The notes under the pieces were generated by a model. It worked only from the letters and a program-made list of their open reading frames with translations. It was not told where the DNA came from and ran no database searches. From positions 744,001-808,000 of the forward strand of contig OZ199839.1 of assembly GCA_964304625.1 (NCBI GenBank): a stretch of 64,000 nt of DNA, in the 5' to 3' direction. This stretch comes from Kudoa neothunni (lineage: Eukaryota > Cnidaria). Made by a program: the position numbers and the translations under genes. Shown piece by piece: positions 25,715-38,474 of this stretch. Every line of letters starts with the position of its first letter. The stretch's first letter is position 1.

Positions 25715-26726
25715 GGCCATCTTTTACATAAAGGGACTGCGCTCGCGAAATATTGTGTAAACAATTTAAACTAAGTAATTGTTCGTAATTTCTTTGAAAA
25801 ATGTACTAAGTTCGACTCCCTTGTACCTCTTATGAGAAATATAATCCGATATGAAGTCATATAAGGATTCTTCATTTTTATTTGTTACGTTTCGGTATTT
25901 TCTTTTAAATCCATCCCAAGTAGATTCTATTTTGTTAGTGTGCACTCCAGTACCAGAAAAAAATGAATGTTTATGACAAACTGTCATGAAAAAACCAATA
26001 TCATTGAGACAACTATATCCTCTCCATTTGTCAGTCCATATGATGGAGTTTTCTTCGACGTTATGTAGGATGATGTTTTCTAGGACAGAACTGGATCTTT
26101 TCTTGGTCAATTCGAAAAAACATTCACCGTTATCATCGATTCCTCCGACAATCCAATATTGTTGGTTTTTTGGTAGCTTGCCAACATTATATTTCCGCCT
26201 TGTTACGGCGGGCTCATCTATTCATCTATTTGGACGACGACGTTTCTACCTCCAATTTTGTTATGTTCTGAAGTAATTTCCAAAGTAATAATACTTCGTA
26301 CCAACTCATTCCAATACCATATATTTTTCGTTGAGATCATTTCTACATGTTTTTGAATTTCTTTGTAAGTAATCTTACTAAATTGTATCTTTATAACGAA
26401 GAATACAAACAGTTTCCATAGCGGTAACCTTGAATGCTCGAATATTGAACAAACTCCAAGATTTAGTTTTTTCAAACAATCAGGACATCGGAAAAAATAT
26501 AAATCTTGCGACTTTTTATTAGAAACACGATGCATCATTGCCCCACATATACATTTCTTTTATGAAGAGATGAGACCGAGATTTTGCGATATTTTTATTG
26601 TGTACATAGTATCAGATTTAAAATAAGCATAATTCAACATATTGATGGAATCTATGTTCTCCAAATCGAAATTTCTTCGATAAACCGCCATTTTCCGAAC
26701 GCAGTCCCTTTATGTAAAAGATAGCC
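25715..26726 (-). mobile_element. Merlin DNA transposon, near-complete, one frameshift in the visible transposase
   Basis: Inverted ends GGCCATCTTTTACATAAAGG (left) and GGCTATCTTTTACATAAAGG (right, reverse complement) continue GACTGCG on both sides. The minus strand encodes a zinc ribbon (CICGAMMH, FRCPDC) and an ISXO2-like DDE domain: first D in VVVQIDE, second in IIWTDKWRGY, E in HTNKIESTWDGF. The two halves (26538-26218 and about 26217-25766) differ by one frameshift near 26215, apparently a small duplication of gatgaatagatga. An in-frame stop also precedes the zinc ribbon. The 9-bp flanks do not match, so no target duplication is visible. Confidence 0.85.
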
Positions 26727-28970
26727 TTTGCTTATTATATTTCATTTGGATCAGATAACGTATCTTTGTATCTAATGTTAGATTCACATGACCTAATTTT
26801 GATTAGTGGTAACGACTAATTCTTAAAAGTCTTCTATTATATAAACTAATTTTTCAATGTAATGTAAATATTGACCAATTTCGATTATAATTAATATTTT
26901 AACTCAACTCAAAATTTCTAACATCAACTTTTATTCTTTCTATGTTAATAATAGAATACGAATTCTTATGATCTGTATATCAATTTATGCAACTTTAAAA
27001 ACTTTAAATACCCCCATTTTACATTCATAAGATAAATATCGACAAATTATTTTTGTTTCAAGTCTAGATTTTTGAAACAAAAATTTGAATCATCTCTTTA
27101 AATTCACACATTTGAAGTATTTTTGTTTACTCTTATCTTTGTTATTATATTATATTATATTATGGTATCATTTATTATTTCTCCATGTTTGTATATTTAA
27201 TTTTTGTATAATAGACAATAATATAAATCGAAATCAATTATAACTTTAATTTTTTAATATTGAACATAGTAGGAATAATTTATGAATATATTTATTCTTA
27301 TAACCGGGATAAAAATGATTAATCGTTTATTACAAGTGTTTTCGTTAATATACTTGCCATTAATAGGGTTTTTATACAATCTAGCGCAGTGCGTTATTTT
27401 ATTGGATTAATTTTAGGATTCATAAACTATTTATTTGTATTTAGGTAAGAAATATTTCCAATTTTATTAAGCAAATAATGATTATGACGAAACTGTAGTA
27501 GTTAATAACAAATTTACTTCAATTTTTAATATTAAAGATTGATTGATTTGATAAATAAGAATCCAGCTTCAAATATTCACAATTCGTATGAAAACATACC
27601 CCTAGAAAAATTTAAATAATTGTAATAATTGATTGTGACAGAATACAAATAAAATTAAATGATTGTAAGATCGGTAATTGATTTTTACCAACAACAATCA
27701 ATTATTCCTAACCCCCGCCGTAAAATCAATCATTACGTCAAATATTCAACAAATGGGGAAACCTAAAAATTAACGAATATTTGTTAAAAATTATAATTGT
27801 TTGTACCTCTCGTGCAAGTGCGTGCCTCAGTATTGCGTAATTTTTTGTTGGCCCCTTATAAGTTACACAATATTGATAGTTGATTGTGAAAACAATTTTA
27901 TTAGTCTTTTTATCAATAATTCGTATTTAACGAAATCGGAAATCAGGGATTATTTAATTTAATTTTTAAGCGGGAATAAAAGGCCGCAAAATCAATCCTA
28001 TTCGACTTTATGCACTTTTTTATTATTCCTAAAGGCATCGTACGAAATTGGCCATCTTGTGTACATATTCAAGTTAATTGTATTCTTTTTGCTATCATGT
28101 GCTTGAGAAATTTTTCCTCTCACAAGGATTAAAAGTAATCGTGAGACATTGAGTGATTCTTCCCAGAAGCTCATTATTTTAACGGGTTTTAATTATGAAT
28201 GCATTGTTGCGGCTGTAAATATCTATAATTCTAATCTCTATAAAGATCAACAGCTCAATCGACTTTGATTAGTTGATTAATGGTGAGTTATTTACTTCAG
28301 AATTGGATTAGTTTCTGATTCATTATTGACTTCGTGTTAGTCAACGTCATAGCGATAGATCTCAAATTTTTGTAATGATTATAATTTGAAAAACTGACGC
28401 CATATTACATCAAAATCCCCAACGGGATAATTTGGGAGGATTTTAAAACAACCCCTTGGTTACAAATATTGTTTACACTAACACAACTGTGCTAATTCGT
28501 AACGTTATTATAATAAATACTATAAAAAAACAAATTATATAGGAGATAATTTCGTAGGTGAATTTGTTTAGCTTAACTCCGAACCGCTCTCCTCAATTGC
28601 ATGTGCGTTATCGCACGTATGTCCGTTTGAAAACGCTCATGTATCTAGTCTGAACAATTTATTGATAATTTTAGATCTGAATCGTTGTCATTGTTGTTAT
28701 GGCAAAAGAATGTGTAATATCCGATGAGAAAATTAGGCGTGGGGTGTTAAATTTTGTAAACGATTCTATGATCGCTTCATACCTACATGAAACACTTCAC
28801 CAACTAGTATATTAGACATTTCGAACCAAAATATTATTCGATACATATGATGATAAATTCACACCAATAGTTTTAAAAAGTGTAATCCTAAAAACTAATC
28901 ACCTAGAATGTTTATAGGCATAGATCATACTTGATTGTCGTTGCGCCAATATTCGGGAAAGAATCGTGAA
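26727..28970. other. Intergenic, no gene seen
   Basis: A+T-rich with a (TATAT)n pentamer run at about 27141-27163. No ORF is supported. The right end is the upstream region of the copper transporter gene. Confidence 0.5.
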
Positions 28971-29913
28971 ATGTCAAGTAGCAGTGTAGTTAACTAAAAG
29001 AAATTTCTTTCTCTCTATTTTTAATTTTCAAAATAGAACCATTGGGCGAATCTTGCAGGTGGAACTTCAGTTGGTTCTAAACATGGTCCAGTTTCACCAA
29101 CAGGCTGCTCTGGGGAAATGGGTCACGCTGTATATTATAGTGTCAAATTTTAATCTTATCATTTTTCGTGTGCAATCATTTCAAATTGATAATAATAATA
29201 ATAATAATAATCATTGTTAACATTTATCCTTTGAGGTTTGCGAAGAGAGTTTTATTGAATAACAATTTAGATGACATTCAATTTTAAATTCCTAGATGAT
29301 GTACTTTTTACTGGTCTTTCAGCTTATAACAGAGCGAGTAAAATCCCGTTTGTTGTTATTGTGCATTGTGAGGCGTGTGTTTAGGAATGTCGCTATGCTG
29401 TTTGTTGATGTTTGTGATGGCGATAATATCGGAAGGGTTGAAATATTTGGAGGTACGTGCCAACACTAGAGAACGAAAAATACGCACTGCGCTTTGTCAC
29501 ATGAAGATGGGCGAATACGCTAACAACAATGACTTCGCAAACGAGAACAATTTGAACTCGGGATTTTCCAATGAAGCTCCCAGAAATACATGTAGAGCTC
29601 GTAGTGCCGATATCGCAAAGGTTGACAGAAAAATCTTCTTTTCATCGTGGAGGTTTTTTTTATTTCCAGCTCCATCAAATCCTTACGTCAAAAATCATAT
29701 AGAGTTTGGCTTGGTGTTCATGCGGCGAAAACTTTGCTTTACGGTGCTCGAACTACTCTAAATTATTTCCTCATGTTGGCTTCTATGACGTTTAATGTGG
29801 AAATATTTGTTTCAATTATTTTGGGATTTATGACTGGATTTTTTATTGTATCACTGTTCCCTAACCCTTCAGCAGCTCCAGACTGCGAACTTGTTGGACA
29901 AGACTGTTGCTAA
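28971..29913 (+). CDS. CTR1: CTR1/SLC31-type high-affinity copper transporter
   Basis: Imports Cu(I) as a trimer in the plasma membrane (family knowledge). Exons 28971-28985, 29037-29129, 29271-29337, 29385-29646 and 29670-29913 give about 226 residues. The short outer N-terminus has a Met/His cluster (EMGHAM), followed by MTFNFKFLDDVLFTG. The first span reaches EGLKYLE. A long cytosolic loop follows, then span 2 with the hallmark MxxxM (MLASM) and span 3 with GxxxG (GFMTG). It ends in a Cys pair (QDCC), like the metal-binding tail of the family. Introns 1-3 are 51, 141 and 47 nt. The last step needs either a 23-nt intron (29647-29669) or a frameshift next to a run of eight T. The tiny first exon fits by phase but is the least certain. 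Confidence 0.85.
29190..29211. repeat. (TAA)n microsatellite in a CTR1 intron
   Basis: About seven perfect TAA units within the 141-nt second intron. Confidence 0.9.
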
Positions 29914-30612
29914 GCACCATGCCTCTGGATCTTTAACGAATTTTTATTTTAAGATTATATCTTTAGATGGATGTTTCAAATGTTTTACTGTTCAAATTGA
30001 TATATTTTGTTTGCATCTATAATTAAATAATGGCACTCTTACGTAATCCATATTAATGGCCACTCAACGCGTCGTGTAATCCATACTAATGGTCAGCTAA
30101 CGTATATTATGTGCCACAAAACCTATACCTTACGTCCCGTAAACCACATATTAAAATAATTATTATTTATCGTGAGTGAGTATCCATTGTTCTCGTGTAT
30201 TTTTGACTCAGGGTTTCTATGCGCTTCTAAAAGACGTAATAGGTACGTTCAGCCGTTGGCAGTGTGTAACTTTTGGGTTTGAGATGAATTCTGCGGTAGC
30301 AAAATATTGTTGTTTATTGAAACGTTTACAAAATCCAAATAGGCTTGTTTTCTCGGCATAATATTCAATCATATTACGTAGGAGAAATTTTCTGCAAAAT
30401 TTGATACATTCATCTACGTGAAAAATTGTTTCTAACATGATGAACGTCTGTGCCTTTCAGTTACGCGTACACATTTAAAATTTGAATAACTACTGGCAAA
30501 TTTCATAGGAACCTAGAATGGTGCAAGTCATTGAAAATTTTTTTTTAGATTTAAGTGAATTTGTTCATTTTAAAATAAGAAGTAATTACGCCTGCACGGG
30601 GGGGGGTATTTA
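29914..30612. other. 3' flank of the CTR1-like gene
   Basis: No supported ORF. Two near-repeated short stretches at about 30045-30105 (GTAATCCATATTAATGG, then GTAATCCATACTAATGG). A 9-G run lies at 30598-30606. Confidence 0.45.
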
Positions 30613-30614
30613 TA

Positions 30615-32846
30615 CAGTGGGTAATCGATTTTGCGTGATCCCCACGGGACTGGCAAAAAAGTACGTAAAATCCGTAGTGACCGATTTTCGTACGTAACAA
30701 GCGCAAGCGCAAAAATAAAGAAAACCTATTTTTGTAATTTGTTAAAATTATATCACGGTTTCTAAAAATCTTGTAAATAAACTGAATAAAATTTATGAAA
30801 TTATAGTTATATGTACACAAGAATAGTTATTTTCTAATTTGGTTTCCAAACCACGGATAAAATTCTATTATTTTCAATTTTCGAAAATTATCCAATGAAA
30901 TTTCATAAATCTAATCTATTCCACATAATAAACTGTAGTTTCTATTACCATTGGCTTCGATATGTGTTCTTAATATTGCATACAATCAATTTCTTCTTTT
31001 GTTATAACTTTATAGGAGTTATTTCTACCATTTCCTGTTCGATATCCTTCATAGTCTATTACATATCATCCTTATTTTCATTAATACCATTCATGTTAAA
31101 CTTCTCAATCTCCGACTCGAGTATTATTTGGGCAATTTCATCCTTTATTCTTTATCCATATCCGATACTTTGATGTTCATTCAGGGCGTAAAATTAAGTC
31201 AACTGGAATAAAAAATGCTCTATTAAGACAATTGACTACGACTGGTCGCGTAAATTTTCCCCAATACATTATAATAAGCATGAGTGCATCGAGCATATTT
31301 GGAGGAGTCACATAAAGACATTCTCTATTCGTGAAATTTATCTAAGAATCATAAAGTTTTTATAGTACAATTTAAACAGTCTTACTGTTGAGTCATGGGA
31401 ACTTCGACTTTCTGCGTGAGAAAAGTTAAACTAGTTTCCCATTCAAATGTTCCGTGGGAGAATAAGAGTACAAGTCGGGAAATATATGGTTGGCGGCAAT
31501 TTCGATTTCTACGGCTGACAAGTTGGTCCTATGACCCGTTTTCCCTCCAAAGATAACCAACAACAGTTCCTCCACAATTTGGTACATGGGAATACGGCGA
31601 ATATGGACCACAGCAATGAACGATGACGAAATACTACTTTCCCACGGAACCCTCGCTGCACTAGTCATTTTTTCCTCACCGCATCGAATTCTGGAACTGG
31701 CGCTCCTCGCTGTATTTAAGCCATATAATTTTCCCACCTTTTCAATTCTCTCTTGTGTTCTTACTTGGATCTCTTTTTCTTTTGCGCACCTTACTGGATC
31801 TAACATTACAATGTCTCGATCCATTGGCTGTAGTATGCTTGGTGTATTTTCTGGAAAAGGTCGATTTTAATATCTCACAAATTATATTGAGTATGATAAG
31901 ACGCGTTGTCCATGAGCAATAAGGATTATTCATTTTTACGTTTGACATATCTGTTTAGAATAATCAAATTTTCTTTGAATAGAGATATAGACATTTAGGT
32001 TGTTCAATATTTTTATAAACCAAAAGTAACGATTCAGCGCTCTTTAAACTACTGGGTTTGGTAAAATGACCAATAATAAATAGGTCTAGTTTTTCTCTTG
32101 TAATCGAAGCATCAAACAGTACAGTAACTCTACTTTTTAATTTTTTATGCGCATCTCCAGTTGATTTTCTTAGCATTACAAAGCTTTTCCCTATGTTATA
32201 ATGGTAAACAATTTTTTATAACATTAATACGACGCTGCCGATGAAAGTAGATTGATGTTTGGTCAACATTATATACACCACATGGGAATAACTTTTTATG
32301 ATATCGGATGATGTAGTTTTCTATTCTTCAATTATTTTATTGTCGGCAGTATCTAATTCGCCGTGGAAGTTGATTTTATTCCAGTTGAATATTTATATTT
32401 TAAATAATATCGTTGGTCTTTAATTAATGTTTATTCGATCTCATTAAATTCATCCAATCTTAAACTTGGAAACCTACTGTAAAATCTTCCTTCTTTGCTA
32501 TGTTCTTTCACCTCAAATTGACGAAACCAGATTCATATTATGAAGTAATTTCATTTTTTATTTCATAAAGAAAATATAATGCGGAAACCTTGAAATGGCG
32601 AATAGAAATTGTTTTTGCATTTTTATAGATAAGAATTTCACTATTTCATATTTTTCTTTAAGTGTTCTACGCCTCTTGCTATCAGCAACTATAGTTAGTG
32701 ATTGCGTAAAAGCCACAAATGATATAGAAATCCAAACAAAAAATTACTTAAAATCGGTCACTACGGATTTTGTGTATCTTAGTGTTATTTTATATTAAAT
32801 CAAGATTTTTTACTTGTAAAAAGTACGTAAAATCGATTGTCGACTG
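30615..32846 (-). mobile_element. pogo/Tigger element with decayed transposase
   Basis: TA-flanked ends: left CAGTGGGTAATCGATTTTGC, right on the reverse complement CAGTCGACAATCGATTTTAC. Both sides also carry the subterminal block AAAATCCGTAGTGACCGATT. The minus strand holds fragments of a Tigger-type DDE domain: YNVDQTSIYF (first catalytic D, about 32260), SRVTVLFDASITREKLDLFI (about 32120), LLLMDNASYH (about 31910), then ENTPSILQPMDRDIVMLDP (about 31820). Multiple frame breaks make it inactive. At 2.2 kb it is near the full autonomous length. Confidence 0.8.
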
Positions 32847-33012
32847 TAGTAAGGAGAAAATAAAAACTAGAATATATTGATGAAATATTGAATGATAATT
32901 CTATCATTCTGAATTTCAATTACCTGACGTGGAAATTTCCTCGAGATAATGAGTTAATTGTTGTTAATAATTTGTATTTTGGATTTTTTTGATTACGCAA
33001 TAAAAACATGAA

Positions 33013-33107
33013 GCCTGGACAATATGGCATAGTGGTGTTAGGTCGACATCCATACCATTAGGTTACGACTACGAAGCCTAGTCCAATCGTTCCTGTACTC
33101 CTAATCC
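33013..33107 (+). repeat. tRNA-derived SINE head, copy 1
   Basis: Matches the start of the SINE at 45.5-46.0 kb (GGACAATATGGCATAGTGGT, then CGAAGCCTAGTCC and CTCCTAATCC). TGGCATAGTGG fits a tRNA A box. The B-box region has diverged. Similarity fades after about 33107, so only the head remains or the tail differs. Confidence 0.75.
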
Positions 33108-33429
33108 AATGGTTCCCTACAGGGGGAATCGTCCCAAACGAATGTAGAAATAACCTTTTTGTAAGTTTAATGATGTAGTGATGGTGAAATTTTGGTCCAA
33201 TCATTCGTTAAATATACAGAGTTATTACCGTTTAATTGTTATGATAGTTAATTGTTGGTTATGCGACGAGAGAGTAAGAAAACAAATAATATTAACTATA
33301 CTGATATCAAAAATGAATCGTGGCCAGTATATTCTAGTATCAAATTTTATCCTAATGGTAGTAGCTGCTATAGCTACAGGGGATAATTCTATTTAGCCCA
33401 TCTTAATAAAACATTACGCCGATATATAT
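33108..33429. other. Spacer, no gene seen
   Basis: Contains a 72-codon plus-strand ORF at 33178-33396 with no recognisable feature. It is probably chance or SINE/repeat debris. Confidence 0.35.
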
Positions 33430-35878
33430 TACTAGCGCGAAAACCCCGGCTTTGCCCGAGAGTGAGCTAATTTAAATAAAAAAATATATTTGAAAATTGA
33501 AAATATATATTAATCCCTATATATAACCTCTGGATGAACAGTATAAACTCGTAATTTGTTTATAATATCGCCCTTTCGACGATTACGTAAAAACAAAAAT
33601 TTTAGTCTTATAGAAATACCCAGTTCCGCCTCATAATGAGAGCATTTAATTTTGAAAACTTAAATGATGAAAATAATAATCATCATATTCAAATTGACTC
33701 GTCAATTTAGGTATTAAACGCGAATTTCTAGGCCAGTATCGTTCTTTTGGCGACATTGTTATTGTTATCAAATGGAACATTAATATCTCGATCTTCCCAT
33801 TTTTTTCTTGAGTAGGCTTCATCCTCATTAGAAATCAAAAGTTCTTTTAGCATGTATGACATTTTAACCGCATTAACCAACCTGACAACACACTTCCGTG
33901 TATTCGTTCGTGTTCATGGTTTCGCGCATTAAATACCATGCCTAAATTTTGGCACGAAACACGAACAAAATTTATTTTAAACTAGCGCTAATGCCAGCTT
34001 TGTCTGGCATTATGTGATCGAAAATTTTAACTTTTAGTTTTATTTTTGAATGGAGAAATTCTACGTAAGATTTAATCTAAATAGCACGGTAAACCTTGTA
34101 AATATTAATTTTCTATCTTAATTGATGCATTTTAAAGCTTGTCACTATTTTTTCAATGTGATGATTTTGAAAAATAAAATTATACTCGCACTTTCTATTC
34201 AAATATAAATAGAGGTATGGAGGGAAATTAATGAGTAATTTAATTAACGATTAGAGTTCATTTATATTAAACAAAATCATTAAGTATTTTAAATATTAAA
34301 GAAGACTTTCAGTTATTTTCAAAATATTACGATAGAAATTAATTCTTCTAGTTATAAAATTTATTATTGGTCTAAAAACGATAAAAAAATAAAATCGACC
34401 AAAGATGCATCAGAAATAAAAATATTAATTTTTACTCCTTTTTTGCAATTTTATAAAGGAAGTTAATGAGGTTTGAATAATCTGTGTGTGGTAACTTACG
34501 TACTCAGTATTTTAACATAATTTCCCTATTTTTAAATAGATGAAAACTTTCTTTTTAACAGAAATACTTACTGGTTTAACATATAAAAATTTAATTACCA
34601 TAATACGATTAAATCTATAATGTAAAGGTGTTGGGGGTTTGAAAAGTTACAGTAATGCTTAAGTATCCACTGGGTTTCTCGAAGGAGTGTACCCTTTTAA
34701 AAATAAACGTACTGTTTGATTGCCCCAAAAAATTTCTTCGTATTAAATTATTTTTAGATTAACAAAAACTTTGTGAAAATATCGGTTAGATCGAATAGAC
34801 CAATAATTTCTTATTAACTTACATGGCACGCATTGATAGGGAATGTATTTTGCGCAAAAGTATCCGCGAATATAAATTCTTAAACTACGTATAGAATACG
34901 GCGTCGCATATTTTAATGCAGCTTTTATATCATAATGAATTAGTTTTAGCGAGAAGAAAATTATATAGTGATTTGAATATTAATCTTAAGGTCTGGGGGT
35001 AAGGAATAATTAGGTTACTAATAATTTAAGCATTATTTAAAGAATTGTCTCATAAAATATAGAAATTTATCGAATTAGTTATGCCAGCTGTTTTTCAAGA
35101 AAGTTTAGGACCACCAAAAAATGAGTAAAAACTTATCAAAAAGACGAGTATAATTTCAATCTCAATCGACATAATTGATAAAAAGAAATTTTCGCATCTT
35201 AGGAATTCCAATAGAGCATAATTTTCATTTAAGATGTTATCACAAAAATTTACTTATTTGAAAACTTTACATACATCTTACATCGTTTTTAGAATGCTTA
35301 TATTACTACCAAGTTATTACTTGATGACAAGTTATAATCTCAAATTATGTGAATTTATTTAAAATAATCATAGTCTTTTTGCTTAAAATGTATTTATAAT
35401 GCTTGAAAAATGAATCTATATTTTAAAAAAATGTAATATACAAATTTTAAGGGAAATGCAAAAATTTTTGTAAATGTAACGTTAATAGTTTTATTCGTCT
35501 TAAAATTACTCCAAACAGGTATATGTAGCAGCTGTGAAACATTCCATATCAAAATTAACGGATTTACCCAGTATATCGCGAGAAAAAGTTCATTCTAATT
35601 TATTATCGCTCTGAAGTAAACAAACATCAATATTATATATTATGCAGATACTCTTTAATCTGTTAATTGATGTAAACAACCAGAAAATTCCCTACTTCTG
35701 ACTGCGGTATTGATTATATTTATACTTCCAAGTAAATGAACGACTTTTATTAATGGTGTCATCTATTCAAATGCAAACTAAAAGCTGTATTTAAAGGAAG
35801 TTTCTCCGTGGCGCATGGGTATTTCTGCAAACACACACACACACTGACACACATAAGAACTTTATATATATAGTAGAT
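33430..35878 (+). repeat. Unclassified interspersed repeat(s) with TACTAGCGC start and CA-rich TATATATATAG end
   Basis: Two similar starts lie in tandem: 33430 (TACTAGCGCG, then CCCCGGCTTTGCCC) and about 33981 (ACTAGCGCTAATGCCAGCTT). One end is at 35830-35878, with CACACACACACACTGACACA and TTTATATATATAGTAGAT. A related copy spans 49224-50330 and ends TTTATATATATAGTCGAT. This looks like one truncated and one full copy. No coding region was recognised and the class is unknown. Confidence 0.5.
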
Positions 35879-36125
35879 TATTAATCACGTTTTGAACGTA
35901 GGAATTGGTCTTGATTTGCTAATTTACAATGATTTATTCGCTTCGCTTAAAAACCTAACAATCTAGGTTTGCTCATTTAACAAATAAAATCTTGATACAT
36001 CTATTTTTTATGGTATAAGCTTAAAAATTTTATACTGGTATTATTTCGTTGATGCTATAATCATAAACAGAATAAATCTTGATTCTATTTCTCTACTCTC
36101 TCTTAATATTCTCCATGTTTTAATC

Positions 36126-37363
36126 ATGGTTGATCAGCAAAAGGTTAGAAAATGGAAGGAGGATTACACTCGCTATGGTTTCACTAAAATTGTTATTGAT
36201 GGGATTGATCGACCACGTTACGTGTTTTGTGGTTCAACATTTTCCAATTCAAATCTGAAACCATCAAAACTCGATAAACATTTTCGTGTTAAACACGGTC
36301 GAAGTTCACAGACAGGAAATGATTTTGATTAATTGATAAATAAAAGAATCCGTTATGATATGAACGGCACACTTCCATAATTGAGATTTGTTTCTCTGGA
36401 TAAACCCTTGCTTATTGTTTCCTTCAAAATTGCTTAAGAAATAGCAATATACAACAAATCAGAATTGCAGAGAATCTAATAGAACCCTGCAGTATTGAAT
36501 TAGCACGAATTGTATTGGGTGAAGAGGCTGAAAATAAACTTAATAGGATTCCTATGTCGAATAATGTTGTTCGAAATAGAATCGACGCTATTGGAGAGGA
36601 TATCCATAATCAAATAATTTTGGATACGAAATCGTCACCTCTGAAGATTTCAATCCAGTTGGATGAATCCACGGACGTTGAAAAAAGTAGTAAACTTGTC
36701 TGCTTCGTTCGCTACTTAAAGCAAAACACGATCGAGGAAGAGTTTCTTTTCTGTAAACCTCTTGAAACTACAACAACTGCGAAAGACATATTTTTATCTC
36801 TTAACGGTTTGAATTATTCAATTCAAGGGAAGAAAATGAATATTGTGAGAGCCTCCGAAAAACTGCATGCATTTCGTAAGAAATTACCTCTGCGGAGCTC
36901 TAGAATACAAGTTTAAAATTTCGCCAACTTTTCGTATCATGATGAAGTTCGTAAGATTTATAATAATCAAAAATTTAAACAAAATGTATTGGCTGACATT
37001 GTTTACAACTTTAAAACATTGATTATCTCATTTGAGAGGTATTTTCCGGCAGGAAATTTGTACGCATCTGACGTTTGGATCATCAACCCATTTTCATTTA
37101 AATTTGAAAATATCCTTAATGACGACCACGATATAGAAGGGATAATTGATTTTCGCGAATGTCAAGCAATGAGACTTATTTATGACTCAAATACAGTTGA
37201 AAAATTGTGGTGCCATGCTCCGACTGCTTATCCATCCCTTGCAAAACGAGCGTTGAATATTCTAGTTCCATTTTCCATTACTTGGTTGTGTGAGCTAGAT
37301 TTTTCATTTTTGTTGTATGTAAAAAACAAATATAGAAATTTGTTAAATCCTGACAATTATTAG
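36126..37363 (+). pseudogene. ZBED5-type hAT transposase relic
   Basis: Plus-strand pieces in order: a BED finger (NLKPSKLDKHFRVKHG) in 36126-36332, whose first zinc-binding Cys appears replaced by Tyr; a core start (IQLDESTDVEKSSKLVCFV) in 36515-36916; and a C-terminal dimerisation part (PFSITWLCELDFSFLLYVKN, then KYRNLLNPD) in 36989-37363. This matches ZBED5-like hAT-derived proteins in order. Stops and shifts separate the pieces and a large part of the core is missing, so it is a dead copy. Confidence 0.75.
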
Positions 37364-38474
37364 CGAATTTCGTTAACTAACAAAGAACCGCGATTTGAAA
37401 TGTAAGTTAACAGTCGCGAAGAACAGGAGAGTAGATGATCAAAAATATTTTATTCTTTTTGTTGTTTTTAGAAAACATTCCCATTGGAAATCCGATTTAG
37501 TAGTTGATATCTTCTCTAATATCTCATCACACTCTACTTTTGACTCATCTAAAATTTCTGGATATTCAAAAAAGCCATAATTAGAACATTCATCGTATTA
37601 GCCATCCTCAAATTCCAGGGCATTGTCAAAATATCCTCCATTTTTATTTCAATTCCTAATATCATTCGAACTATTCTTTAATATTATTTCTTTATGTATA
37701 AATCTCAAAAATTAAAAACCGAAAAATCCAAATAACTAAGTTAGCAATCGTGTAGTCGTGTGTATCTCAAATTAATCCCAAGGTAATCTCGCTGTCCATT
37801 GGGGATTCTGTTGGCAAAAGTTAGTAATATAATTTCTTAAGGTTCTTAGACATTATATTTTAATTTTTTTGAATATTTTAAATGTAAAAATTAATTTTAC
37901 ATCGTATAATAATCATTGAGTATCGATATTGTCGATATTTCCAGGTGAAGATAATCTGCCTCTTTTTAAAAAGGTTATATTGAGTCAATTTCTTTTAAAC
38001 TGATTACTTTGAATTTTTCAAATAAAACAATGAATTAGATTGAGAGATTTCACTGAATATAAGATAGATATTTAATGTTAAACGGGGTAATTTTTAAAAA
38101 TACAAAAATTGGGATGCATAATGCACCCCTTTCGTCCCTGGATGGTAAATCTCAATTATTCATGTTTAAGATCTTCCTTTAATTTTTCGTTAAAAAAAAT
38201 TTCTAAATATCTGACTTAATTATTTTTCAGTCTACAATAAACGCGGTTTCATCTAAAGGGTGAAATACTGTGAAATATTCTATGGAAAAATTATACATGA
38301 ATTTAAGTCACACGTAATCAAGAACCAATGTTTTTTCCTAATTTTGAAGATAACTAATTTTAAATCATACTACAGAAGAATTTGGATGAAAATTTGTAGT
38401 GCAGAAAACAGATAAAAAAGGAAAACAGAAAACAAAATCAACTGACAAACAGGAATATTTCAAAGTGGAACTTA
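37364..38474. other. 3' flank of the PRDM14-like gene and spacer
   Basis: No supported ORF. No extra zinc finger could be found downstream of the PRDM14 stop codon on the minus strand. Confidence 0.5.

Noticed and set aside
30895-31173. 92-codon hydrophobic plus-strand ORF
   Set aside because: Opposite and beside decayed pogo sequence, Phe/Ile/Tyr-rich from A+T bias, no family match.
36126-36332. BED-finger ORF as an active host gene
   Set aside because: A zinc ligand is missing and the downstream transposase is fragmented. A transposon relic is the simpler reading.
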